A stretch of DNA of 64,000 nt. Source: Tetrahymena thermophila SB210. Lineage: Eukaryota > Ciliophora > Oligohymenophorea > Hymenostomatida > Tetrahymenidae. Location of the stretch: NCBI RefSeq assembly GCF_000189635.1, contig NW_002476218.1, forward strand, positions 484,188-548,187. Direction: 5' to 3'. Shown piece after piece: positions 1-11,939 of this stretch. A program made the translations under genes and the position numbers. Position 1 is the first letter of the stretch, and every line of letters starts with the position of its first letter. The notes beneath the pieces are model-generated. The model was not told where the DNA came from and ran no database searches. It saw only the letters and a program-made list of their open reading frames with translations.

Positions 1-431
1 AATCTCAAAGCTATCAGGTACATAATTTAAAACATTTTTTAGAAATAAAATTTGATTAATAATTAATTAATTGTAAAGGTGGTGAAAAGACTTTAAGTTC
101 TCTTTCTTTAGTTTTTGCTTTGCATTATTACAAGCCAACTCCATTATACTTTATGGATGAAATCGATGCTGCCTTAGATTTCAAGAATGTATCAATTGTT
201 GGTAATTATATCCAAGAAAGAACTAAAAATGCACAATTCATTATTATTTCCTTAAGAAATAATATGTTTGAGCTTGCCAACAAATTAGTTGGAGTCTACA
301 AAACATACGATACTACTAAAACTATTGCAATCATTCCTGAATTAATTTATTAAAAAATTCAACACTTGAATGATGATAAGACTGACACTAATTAAAACTA
401 GAATGAAGATAAAGACAATAAGAGCAACTGA
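1..431 (+). CDS. SMC4: Condensin ATPase SMC4, C-terminal end (partial)
   Basis: This is the 3' end of a gene that begins outside the window. SMC4 is the ATPase core of condensin, pairing with SMC2 to compact chromosomes. Exon 1-17 ends in ISKLSG, an intron runs 18-78, and the next exon (79-431) continues GGEKTLSSLSLVFA. Together these rebuild the ABC signature LSGGEK. Walker B and the D-loop follow as YFMDEIDAALDFKNVSI, then the H-loop region IISLRNNMFELA and GVYKTYDTTKT, which matches SMC4 better than SMC1, SMC2 or SMC3. After that comes a short charged D/N/K-rich tail with in-frame TAA and TAG read as glutamine, ending at TGA 429-431. The intron phase restores the signature exactly, so the model is secure. 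Confidence 0.95.
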
Positions 432-972
432 TAAAAAATAGTTTCAAATAATTAAATTAATGTTTTGTAATCAATCTATCTATCTATCTATCCATCCATC
501 CATACTTTATTATTTTAGAGTGAGTGTAATTTTAAAATCATCTATTTTCCTTAATAAAAATTTTTGTATGTATAAAACAATAATAATTTCCCTTAAATAA
601 TTTTAGTTAAAGTATTTTTACTTTTAAATAAATGATTGAATTAGTTAATAATATCTAAAATAATTGTTTAATACTTTTAATCATAAATTGAAATAAGATA
701 TTTTTTTTTTCTTTTTGTTTTAACAAATAAGTAAAATAATTTTTATTATTTAAAATTAAATGGTTTTTTAAAAGTGTAATAAAAATCTTATAAAGATAAA
801 AAGATGATTTTAAAAAAATTTAAAAAATATAAAAAGATGATTTTAAAATAGTCTTATACAATTATTTACTTAATAGATATTATTTTTAATTAATAATTTT
901 AGTTCATATTGATATTTAATATCATTAAAGTAGCACTAATTAGTAAAAATCAATTTTTTAATAGAAAGTTAT
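432..972. other. Intergenic, AT-rich, short simple repeats
   Basis: No gene was found between SMC4 and the LRR gene. A TATC/CATC microsatellite lies at about 474-503, and a motif of about 18 bp (AAAAAGATGATTTTAAAA) occurs twice between 797 and 848. Confidence 0.6.
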
Positions 973-2680
973 ATGATCTGTGTTGATTTTAAAGCTCCAA
1001 GATAAAATTAGCTTAGAGAAGTTGAGAACTAAGCTTAAGACAATATTGAATACTAGAAAATGTCTTTTTAGGAACTTTTTGCTGCTATTATAGATAAGTT
1101 GGCAAAGTTGTCTAATTAATCTGAATATTTAGATGTCTTAATAGAAGTTTAAAATAGACTAGATTAAGATGCCTAAAAGTTTGAATTCTCATCTAAAATC
1201 TCACAACTAAAATCTTGTATGAAAAAATCTAAGGAATTAAATGACTATTTATAAAAAAATAGTGAGAATAAAGCTCTTGTTTTAAAAAAAATATAAGACA
1301 ATTTTGAAATTATTGAAAATGATAATGAAATATGTTTGATTGAAGAACTTGAAATCAGAAGAAAAATGAATAGAAAATATGAAAAACTAATTGAAAAGCA
1401 TTTATAGCAAGCAGTAATTTATTTTATATTTCAATAGTTTGTTAAATTATTTATTTAATTAGAAAATTGCAAAGTAGATTTTATCCTAAGTAGAAACAGA
1501 TTCTTACTTTTAAGAAATTTTGGACAAAAGTGGTAAAGCAAGTATAGATCTAAGCAATCAAAAATTATTGTAATAGTTTAATTCAAAAAAATTTGAGCTA
1601 GATGAATATAGTTATTGGTAAATATTATTTAAACATAATTAATTTGCTAATTAATTTTCTATAGTAACGATTAATAGTTGTAAACTCAAGCACAAATAAA
1701 AGCCTTAGGAGCTGGTATTGCTAAAAATTAACAACTCGAAGAGCTATCATTGAACTTATTGTAATAGATTAAGTATAAAAAGTAGATTTTCATTATTTTT
1801 AAAAAGTGGAACAGGAATTAATTCAGGAAGATTACAAGCACTATCTAATGGATTAGCTAAAAATAAAAAATTAAAAACTTTAGACCTTAATTTAGGGTAA
1901 TTTAAGAAACATTCTTTTCATTACTAATTAAGACAATAAATTTTATTATAAAAAAGAGGAAATTTGATAAACCAACAAGATGTGCAAATTTTAAACACTT
2001 TTTTGTTGTAAAACTCAACTTTAGAGAATCTTTAATTAAATTTAAAGTAAACATTATTTTTTTTTTAATATTCAATAATAATGCTAATTCTTTTTAGTTA
2101 TAATATTATACTTGGAGGAGGATTAAAGGATTTGGGGTATGCGTTTTAAAAAAATGTAAATTTGAAAAGTATCAAACTTGAAATATTGGAAAATGATGTT
2201 AGTAAAAGAGGATAAAAATTATATGATTAATTTGTTAAAAAGAGATCAGGCATAAGTGCAAAGTAAAATACAATTAATAGATATCTAATTTATGAATTTT
2301 TTTTTAAAGTATTAAATAAGGAATTGAATGTAAGTAGTATGAAATCTTCAAAGATTTTCACTAAAAAAGAATTAGCAGTATTTAGGAAATTATAGCCAAA
2401 CAAAAATTATAAATTAAGTGTGATTGTTTGTATTCATTAAATTGAATTATTTTATTTGCATATGTATTTAAATTTAATATAAATTATTTAAACTTTATTA
2501 AAAATTTAAGAATCAAGCAAGGCTAGGTTGGTATTTCAGACATTTTAAGCATAAAATATTTTAAAGCTATAAAAATAAATAATCTAAATGATTTACTAAA
2601 TTATTTTAGTTCAAGAAACAAACAAAATATTTGTAATTTTAGTAATAAAATAAAAAATTTTTATTAAATAAAATTTATGA
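973..2680 (+). CDS. Leucine-rich-repeat (RNI-like) protein
   Basis: The model is join(973-1413, 1463-1617, 1665-1760, 1807-1896, 1957-2046, 2098-2680), giving 484 residues. All six exons join in phase and the stop is TGA. Residues 1 to about 200 are charged, glutamine-rich and probably coiled-coil. From about 200 to 330 there are repeats of the form LGAGIAKNQQLEELSLNL, LSNGLAKNKKLKTLDLNL and LLQNSTLENLQLNL, which is the ribonuclease-inhibitor-like LRR pattern common in large ciliate families. The C-terminal 150 residues are lysine- and isoleucine-rich with no recognised domain. They look less coding-like after about 2450, so the true stop could be reached through an unseen intron. Function is unknown; LRRs usually mediate protein binding. 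Confidence 0.75.
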
Positions 2681-2994
2681 GAAAATTGAAGAATATATAC
2701 TTGTTTGATTAAAATAAATAGTTTAAAAATAAATTTAAAATTATTAAATTATTATTTTAAATAATTTAAATTGATTTTTCTAAAATAGAATAGCAAATTA
2801 TTTTAAATATTTTATTGGCAAAAATACACATTTGATTTTATACAATAAAAGTTATAAATTTTTATTTAATTATTCATTTAATTTTTTTATTTACATTTTT
2901 AAGCTTAAAATAGGAAAGTATTTGGTTACTTTATTGAATTATAAATTGTTTCAAGTATTTTAATGTTTATACTTAATGGATTATTTAATGAACT
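2681..2994. other. Convergent intergenic spacer
   Basis: This is a very AT-rich spacer between two tail-to-tail genes. No feature was seen in it. Confidence 0.6.
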
Positions 2995-5900
2995 TCAATT
3001 AGGCTTTGAAATTTATGGTAAAAGAAATACATCTTTAAATAGTTGTTTATTTGATCTTGATCTGAATTTTGTAAGCTAGAATTTTTTTCTTTTTTCTTTA
3101 AATATATCATAAGCTTAGATCTGATTCGTATTCTACTTCGCTTTGCGTTTTTGTCTTCTTCTCTTTTTCCTTCTTTCATCTCTTTTTAGTAACTTTTAAA
3201 TTGTTTTTTAGAATTTTTCTTTGTCAAGCACAAATCTATTTTCGTGCTCACCTGAAGCTTAAGTTGAAGAATCATCAAAATCATTTTAAGAAGAAGATTA
3301 ATAATTAGAAGCTAAATCTAAATTGAGTAAATTTAGATAATTTTCTCTATGATCTTAAGCAAATTTCCTCTTCAAAATAATTATAATTTTGTAGAGAGAA
3401 TCCCAATCATTTAGCATATACATATCACTTTCACTTAAATACTTTTTCCATACATGCTTATAGCGGTCTACTGCTCTTTTGTAAGCTTAATTTTAATTAG
3501 GTTAATCTTAATCAAAACTGTTGGCTTATTATTTTTAACCTGTTTCTTTCATAGATATTTCTTTGAGTTTATTAAGTTAATCATCAAGGAGAATTTCATA
3601 TTAATAATCGCGTTAGTTAAATCTTTTTGAGGGTGATGCAAGTAACCTTTCCCCTTTGCTTTAATTTTATTTATTCTTTTTAGTAGGATGAGGTAAAGTT
3701 TTAATAGTATAATTTGGTTCTAATATTTATTCTATTTGCTTAATTTTTCCTCTACCTTTATCAAAAGATTTGTTCACTTTATCTCTTAGTTCATCAGCTC
3801 CAATTTTTGGATTAAGTAGAACTTTTTTAGGTACATCAAGCTATGCATTTCTCTTTGTTTGATATATAGAATTACTAAATTCATTAAGAAAATCTGTTTT
3901 ACTTAAATCGTTTAATTCTTTATCAAATATGTTCATTTCTTTATTTATTTACTCTTTTTGAAGTATTTTTGCTTTTAAATTTCTTAGAAACTCAGGAATT
4001 AAAACAGAATTGTCAGATGTTTCAAACTTTGGAGAAGTTATTAAAGATTATTTAGTAAATTAATATAATTTAGATTAAAACTTTTATGAGTTATCAATTT
4101 ATTTTTTTTCCTCTTCTTCGTAATTTTTCTTTATGTTAGCTTCAAACTATTGCTAAAATTGCCCTTATTGATTATGATTAAAAAATGAATAATTCGTTCC
4201 TGTTTGCTCATTTTCCTACTATCCATCATAGTTAAAATATGGCTTATTGGCTGAGTTTCCTAAATCTTTATTTTAGAAAGATGAAGAAAGTCCTCCAGGT
4301 GTAACTCTTTTTGTAATTCTTATGTCTTTTTTGGGAGAAAATTATTTTTTTGGTGGGCTTTGATGATTTATGCCTTTTTTTAAATGGGTTTCAATGGCTT
4401 CTTTCTAAAATGTTTTGTTTAAATCCTTTTAAGCTTAATTCTATAGCTTCTAAGACTCTTTTTCAAGAAGAGGATTTTAGTATATTTATTTAGATTAACT
4501 GAAATTCTATCTTGATTAATTATTAGAGTCTCCTTATAAAAAACTATTTCTCATTTATTTTTATCTACTAGATCCTCTGCTTGATAAGGCTATAGAGTGA
4601 AATTACTTTTAAAAAGGTTAACCTAATGAATCAGGTAATTATCCAACATCTTCTCTTGTATTATTTATATTCTAATAATTTTCTTAATTTTGATTCTAAT
4701 TTGTTTAGCCTTCAGAAAAAGTTTTATTCACAGCTTGATTTGGCTACAATGAAGTGCTTCTTACTTAGGGAACTAGAAAGGAAGAATCAATTTAGTAATT
4801 TTAAATTGGATTTTCTCCTCTATTTCTCAGATAAATTTTTGTTTAATCGTTATTCTTTGGTTATGGATTGATATGTTTACCTAATACAGGAATTTTAACT
4901 ATCTTTTTAAGTACGATATTCCCTCTCTCATCATAGTCTACTTCAAATTATTACTATTTATTATCTTAATAAGTGGTATGTTACAATCCATTATTCTAAT
5001 CTTACTAAATTTATTTTAATATTTGCTGCTTTTGGCTAATTAATTATTAGTTGAAGTCCTTTTATTATAGCTAATTCAATTTTTATCTAATCAAGTCTTT
5101 GCTTTCCCCTAACTGCTAAAAAGATTCTTAGTAGTTTAGTTGAGGACTTATTGAAGCAATCATAGCTCCATGTTACCTTTAGCTTAACTTAGAACCTTCG
5201 TCTTGCATAATAGTAGCTGATTTATCTTATGAGCTTTTAATACCTTTATCTACCTGTTAATTATCAATTTATTGAGGGATTGTTTTTCCCATCTATGAAG
5301 TTATTTCATTATTAATAGTATCAATAGCCTTTTCAAATATCGATACAAGATCGTATATTCTATCTTCTTCTTCCTCTCCAAATATACTAGAGAGTTTTAA
5401 AATTACATTTTCACCCATTTCATTTAACCTTAAATAATTCCATTCACACCAAGCTCTATAATAACGTAAGTTTTTCTTTTTTTACTTAGCATATATTTCT
5501 TTTTAACGCTCAAATTCCTCGAAAAACTCAAATCTCAAATTTTCTATTTCAAGCGTATTTTTAAGCATCGAATCTTTAATTCCCTCTTCACCATCAGATA
5601 TTTGTAGAAATATGCTGAACATGAATATTACAAATAATTCAATATCCAAGAATTCACACCAAGTAGTACACAAATCAAATAAAAACTTACAAAATACTTC
5701 ATTAGTAATATGAAATTTAACAATCTTAAAAGCTTCATGCTCCTTAAACATATCAATAAATTGCAAATATTCTTCTACAGGTAAAGTAAGACTTTCTTTA
5801 TCAGCTTTATAATTCAATTAAAATATAAAATTTAAAGAATATAATATTATAAATTTAAAAAAATATTATTCTCTTCCAAAAAAATAGTAAATTACTCTTT

Positions 5901-6250
5901 TCTATTTCTAATTTTAAGTTGAGCACATCTGTCTCATTCGAAGAGTAAAGATCTGCATAATTGAAGCATTCAGTTATTTCTTTAACCCAATCATTTAAAG
6001 CAGAGACAAAAGCATTTGATAAATCAAATTGGGGAAGCAGGCATTTTTAAACTTTTAAATTAAATTCTATAAATTCTAAAAAATTCATTTAAAAATCTTG
6101 TGGATGTTTGTAATTCTGTTATATATCAGGTTTATTTTTTCTAAAAAGGGCGAATGTCCATTAAGAAGTAATTTCTTAAAACAACGGGTGGTAAAAAATA
6201 GCTAAAGACCGATCAATATCAGAAGGTCTATTATTTAGTGATTAACTCAT
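2995..6250 (-). CDS. Large hypothetical protein, 1054 residues
   Basis: The model is complement(join(2995-5804, 5896-6250)). The single intron at 5805-5895 joins in phase and the second exon is open for 2.8 kb. The start is MSQSLNNRPSD. Residues 1 to about 270 are folded-looking, rich in Phe, Leu, Trp and Cys, with segments such as FCKFLFDLCTTWCEFLDIE and YYRAWCEWNYLRLNEMG. About 300 to 750 is low-complexity, glutamine- and asparagine-rich (many TAA/TAG codons). The C-terminal part is charged, with a basic block KRDERRKKRRRQKRK near residue 1010, which could be a nuclear localisation or nucleic-acid-binding patch. I recognise no family. It is convergent with the LRR gene upstream and divergent from the dynein gene. 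Confidence 0.8.
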
Positions 6251-7103
6251 ATTATAATCGAAAAGTATTTAATTTCTTTTAATAATTTCTAAAAGTAATT
6301 AATGTCTTCTAAATATGTTAAAAGCTTTTGAATCAATTATTTTTAATTAAATTATCAAGCTATAAAAACCAATTATTTCTATTAGTATTTACCATTCATT
6401 TACATTAAATATTATATAAATTATTAATAATATAAATTAATTAAATAAATAAGATAATTTACAACGAATTTCAATTAATATCTTATTTAATAAATCTAAT
6501 TAGCTTTTTGAATTAAACCAAAATAAGCAAACAAACAAATCAGTCCTTTAAAACAAACATTTTATTAAATTTATCTTTTCAAGCTAGCTAAAATATAAAA
6601 ATTGCTTTTATTACAATTACATAGCTTTATTAATATCTATCTTGGCCTTATAAGAAAGTCATCAAATTTTAAAATTATTTTTGTAACAGATTAATTGGCA
6701 TTTATTTTTAAAAATTATTTTTTTATTGTTTAAATAAATTTGAAATAAATAAATATAACAAGCAAATGTTTAAACAATTTTACTATTTAAAAACAATAGA
6801 AATGAGGTCTTTTGAATCTTTAAAATACTAAAAAATAAAATAATATACTTAAAATAAAGAATATATGATAGAATATCTTAATAATTAAATATAGAAAAAC
6901 AAACTTCAGAAATCATTAAATTTAAAATGGATGTTGAAATACTCATCTTAGAAGTTATGGACGGACGGACACAAGGAGATGCAATTTTTTAAAATAAAAA
7001 ATCTTCTATTGAAAGAAAAACCTTGTAAATTAAAATAAATAAATATTAATAATTATCAAATAATACAAATAATTAATAGATAATAATTATAGCGCAAAAG
7101 GAA
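6251..7103. other. Divergent promoter region and dynein 5' leader
   Basis: This lies between two head-to-head genes. It contains a probable non-coding or alternative first exon of the dynein gene (ending at 7024) and an intron at 7025-7092 with GTAAAT donor and TTATAG acceptor. An ATG at 6979 would splice in frame into the dynein coding sequence and add 19 residues. Confidence 0.5.
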
Positions 7104-10100
7104 ATGGACGCATCAACATTAAGAGCTGGTACAACAAGAGCTAATATGTAAATGAGTTCAAAAGCTGGACTCAAATCTGGTCCTACTATGGCAGGGTAAT
7201 TAGCAATTTAAGATAGCAGATTATAAGCACATAGCTGAAACCATATTTGATTTTCAAAAAAGAAAAATACTTTAAATTTTGAAACTCACAGCTAATTTTT
7301 GTTTTTTGTATTGATTTTTGTATGCAGCTGGCATATTAATTAACAAACTACTAAATAATATAACAACTACAAAAATATACTAAAAATTCACCTAAAATGC
7401 ATCCTAGATGATAAAATTTCTTCTTTTAAAGTAAAAAGCTAGCAGGTGGTACCACTAGGTTGCCTTAGGGCAGTAAATCGTCCAAGCAAGCAGGATAGTC
7501 TAAGATGAAAACTACGGGATCAGAAAGAGATAATGAATATGTAATGGAGGGTAATGTTAATGTAACTCCTAAAAGGTAAAAAATTATTTTAAGACAGATT
7601 ATTTAAATATAAACTTAAAATTGATTACAAAAAATATTTTTTTGGCTTTCTAAGCACATTTTTCAAACAAATAGGCTTATAACATAGTAAATGAAAGAAT
7701 TAGCTTAAGAGTTTCAAAAGCACGAATAAGAATAAGCTGAAAAATAAAAGAAATTAAAATAGTCATTTAAACCACAAACTTCATTATTAGAATCCTCGAT
7801 GAGGAGTGCATAATAGAGCGTTGTAAGCATTTAAATAATATTTTGGTTTTATTTTAAATAATTAACAATAAATTTGCTTTTTTTTAGACATATTTTTTAA
7901 AAAATAAACGATTTGCAATTATTTTTGAATTACTATTCTATACAATTAATAGATTGCTCAAAATTTTTATTTTAATAGGATAAGAGTTCTGGCAGTGAAA
8001 ACAAAACAAGTAGCGCAAATATAAAGGAGTCTTCTATGATGGATAGTAGTAGACGTTCCGAAATATATTCTGAATCAGAAGAAGAATCTGTAAGCTTGTT
8101 TGTTCAATATTTTTAAGATATTTACAATTTAATTTCTACCTTTTAATGAATATCTTACAATAAATTTCAAATTTTTTGAGCTTAGATAAAAAAATAACTA
8201 TTATTTGATAAGTTAGCCAAAAAATATATAATAGATTTTATGAACTAAGTCTAATAGTTCAATACGATTTGAGCAAGTATTTAAATAATTAAATTTATTT
8301 TATAATAGAGACTTAAAGAGGAGCGTGAAAAGAAGGCAAAAAAGGCTAAATAACTTAGTGAAGACGATAAGGAAAAAGATGTCATAATCAATTTATAAGA
8401 ATCTGAAACAGAGATATTATTATATATGTAATAAACAAATTCAAATCATATGATTAATTAATATTATAAAATAAACAATAAAGTCCATCTTCATTAGTTT
8501 CAAGCTCATCTGTACAAATAAATTAAAACTAAATAAGGGATGAAAATACCAAAAACCCAACTGCAATTATTTTAGAAAGAAACCAAAAGTATGAATAACA
8601 TTGCTAAGATATTATTGGCAGTGATAAGTTTTCTAAGAGAGCTGCTTAAACATTTAAGTATGCTCCTAAGTAACAGTAATAGTAATCTAATAGAATTGAA
8701 AGAGCTGAGAAAGGTGTGTTTGCAGCTGTTTGGGATTTGTATGATGCATAACTATAAGAATAGTACAACGAATATGAATAACTATAAAATGAAATATAAA
8801 AAAATATTGATTTAGAGTTAAAGAAAGCTCTAAAAAATCCATTTTGCTTACTTCCTCTTGATGTTAAATCTATCAACTTACACTCTAGAGCTGAAGTACC
8901 TGGTGATACTCGTCTTTTGACTGAGAAAATGAGCAGTAAAACCTACAAGCCAGGACATACTGCTTCAGTAAATAATAATACACTTAATCCTTCATAAGAT
9001 GATACAGGACCTCGTGATTCTTCTTTCTCAAATTTGAAAGAGTATTTAATTTAATTTAAATAAAAAATTTATAATAATAAAATATTTAAAGCGTTTCAGG
9101 CACTAAACTAAAGAGACAGTTTGAAAGCTAAAATTTAGTGACAAAATCTTATGGTGGTAATAAGGTTCATCATGAGTAAATGCTTAAGTAACATAAAGAA
9201 ACATTAGAAATTTTAAAGAAAGAAGAATAAAAGCTGATTGAATAAAGACTTGAAAAAGTTAAAAATTAGATAAGTAAATTTAATCCTTATTAAGTTGTTT
9301 CTTACTTTTAATTAAATTATCAATTTTAAAATAAAAAGATGAGGAAGAACAAAAGATCATTTCTAGTGATTCTTTATCGACATATTTAAAATATGTTGAT
9401 AGAATTCTCAATCAAAATACTTATCATAAGTAATACATTTTGTATAGAAATTATCCTGAAGTCAAGATTCACAAAAGAGCTGATGATGAGGGTAACAAAA
9501 GATTCAACAATATGCGTATCAAGAGAATGAAGTAAGGTAATAATGAAGATGAAGATGAAGAAAAAGAAAAGAAAAAAGAAGTTTTAGAGTTCCTTTTCAA
9601 ATTTAATTGTGATATCACTTAGGATAGAACTGTAAGTTGTGCAGATTGGAATCCAGTTAATAAAGATTTATTGGCTTGTACTTACGGTGAACTTGATTTG
9701 AATGTTAACAGACAAGGTATGGTTATGTTTTGGACACTTAAGAACCCTAGCTATCCTGAAAGAATTATCAAAACTAAATCACGTAAATTTTTTAATAAAT
9801 AAAAATCTTACAGTGCAAATAAAATTTTAAAATATATTTTAGGTTTAACTAGTTGTAAATTTTCTGAGATGAATCCTAATTTACTTGCTACAGGAAGTTA
9901 TGATGGTATAGTAGCAATTTATGATATAAGAAAGAAGGGTAATCAACCAATCCTTTGTAACGATTAAACCGAAGGTAAGCATAGTGATGCCATTTGGGAG
10001 TTAAATTGGATTGGTAAAGGAAACAAAGGTAACGAAAAGGGAGAAAGCTTAGTCAGTATCAGCTCTGATGGTAAAAATTCAAAGATTTTTTCATCATTTA

Positions 10101-11068
10101 AGCTTTATTTTCATTTTCTTTTAATAAAATAAAAAATGAATAAAATAAAAAATATTTTTTATTGCTTAAAATTAATATTTAAATAATTTCAAATATGGTT
10201 TGATAATAATTTTAAAATACAAAAAGGTCGTATTGTTGAATGGAACATGAAGAAAGAATTAGAAAATACAGAATTAATGAGCCTTAAAAAGACATAAAAT
10301 CCTTCTAGCAAAGAACAAGCAAATGAAGGAACTAATTTTAGATAGGCAGCTGGTTTTTCTATGGACTTCATTAGGGGAGAATACTCTACTTACTTAGCTG
10401 CAACTGATGATGGACCTATTCATAGATGCTCTAAAAATTATTCTGGACAATATCTAGAATCGTACTTCGGACATACAGGACCTGTATATAGAGTTCGTTT
10501 CAATCCTTTTTGGTCAGACATTTTTCTTAGTTGTTCTGCTGATTGGAGTTGTCGCCTTTGGAATATTAAAGAAGAATAACCTTTAAGCACATTCTAGGTA
10601 AATAAAACTTTAAGTTACAAATTTTAAAAAAAATAAAAAATAAAAAAAAGTCCTTAGATCTTTAAGATGAAGTTATGGATGTAGAATGGAGTCCAAATTG
10701 TTCTACCTTATTTGCTAGTGTTGCTAAAGATGGAAGAATGGAGCTTTGGGATCTCACTAAAAATAATATGTTAGATCCATTTGCATCAATTATTCCTAAA
10801 AACAATGAACCTCCCTTCCCTCCTAAAACAATGGTAAGATTTGCATAAAGTGCTCCTGTTATTATTACTGGTGATATAGCAGGTGACCTCAATGTCTACA
10901 GATTACATGGTAAATTATCTTTTAAAAAATCTAATAGCTTAAATTTAATTCATTTTTATTATAGGTTATGAAGATTCCGATCCAAAAGTTTAACATGATA
11001 GGTTATTAAAATTACTATATCCTTCCGGATATACAAAAGGAGTCAAAGATACAACCGAAGTAGAGTGA
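7104..11068 (+). CDS. Axonemal dynein intermediate chain (DNAI1/IC78-like, WD40)
   Basis: The model is join(7104-7195, 7432-7575, 7675-7822, 7979-8089, 8309-8427, 8484-9041, 9092-9273, 9339-9782, 9843-10070, 10227-10597, 10651-10909, 10965-11068), giving 919 residues with all junctions in phase. The protein is a scaffold that binds dynein heavy chains in cilia. Residues 1 to about 280 are disordered and S/K/Q-rich. About residue 286 is VWDLYDAQLQEQ, matching the segment before the repeats in outer-arm IC1. About 550-895 hold WD40 repeats, with WTLKNPSYPE, GKHSDAIWELNW, GHTGPVYRVRFNPF, LSCSADWSCRLWN and AKDGRMELWDL. These fit DNAI1; DNAI4/IC138 is the main alternative. The start at 7104 is conservative; an ATG at 6979 joined through the 7025-7092 intron is also in frame. 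Confidence 0.92.
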
Positions 11069-11939
11069 TAAAAATGATAAATAATTTAAAAGTACAAATA
11101 AAATAATTTAAAATATATTTAGAAAGCAATAAATTAAAAATTAATTACCAACCCTAAGTTAAATTGTTTGTTTAATGTGCTTCTATTAAATTCCAAATGA
11201 AAGAAAATATGGAAGGACGAATAGAAGTATTATACAAAATAATTAAAATATTTGTAAGATATTTATATAGTTGTTTCATAGTTTATATTAATTTTCCTTA
11301 AAGATGAAAATAAATTTAAACAATCAATTTCAATACATTCTTCAAAACTAAATTAATCAATCATAAATTAATTCAAGAATTTTTATTTTTTTAAATTTTA
11401 GTTAATTATCTTTTTTATTACACAGAAAGTAAGTTAAGTTATTTATCATTTTTTTCTTAAATTAATTAACTACATTAAAAACTCGGCTTTTACAAGTCAG
11501 TTTTAAAAAACCTAAGCTGAGAAGGAATTTTTAAAATATGGAATTAAAAAAAGGAAAAAATAATGTTTGTTTTTCAAAAAACCATAATTAATCAGAATAA
11601 ATATTATTTATTATAATTTAGTAACATATAATCCCTTGAAATTTTATGGTTTGTTTGTTTGTTTGATTGTTAATAAGACCTAATTATGGTTGGATTATTA
11701 AAATGAAGTATTATATTGGAGTAAGAGCACTTTTCTAAATAAATAGTTCATTCTAGTAGACAAAATATGAAAAATAAGCTTAGATTTTTATAAGAAAAGT
11801 ATTTTTAATTTTAGAAATATAATTTTTTTTCTTTCATACATACAAAAAAAATAGACAGACATTAAATAATTATTTAACATTAATGTAAATATTTTAAAAA
11901 TACAAGCCTAGATATTTATTATTTCGATCATTAATTTTG
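11069..11939. other. Convergent intergenic spacer
   Basis: This AT-rich spacer lies between the 3' ends of the dynein gene and the first LVIVD gene. Similarity to the second duplicated unit starts only near 11890; nothing else was recognised. Confidence 0.6.

Noticed and set aside
4626-4871. Plus-strand 81-codon open frame starting MNQVIIQHLLLYY
   Set aside because: It is antisense to the 1054-residue minus-strand gene, which stays open throughout this region.
6938-7024. Upstream ATG at 6928-6951 as the dynein start
   Set aside because: Its frame does not join in phase to the downstream coding sequence through the visible intron; only the ATG at 6979 does.
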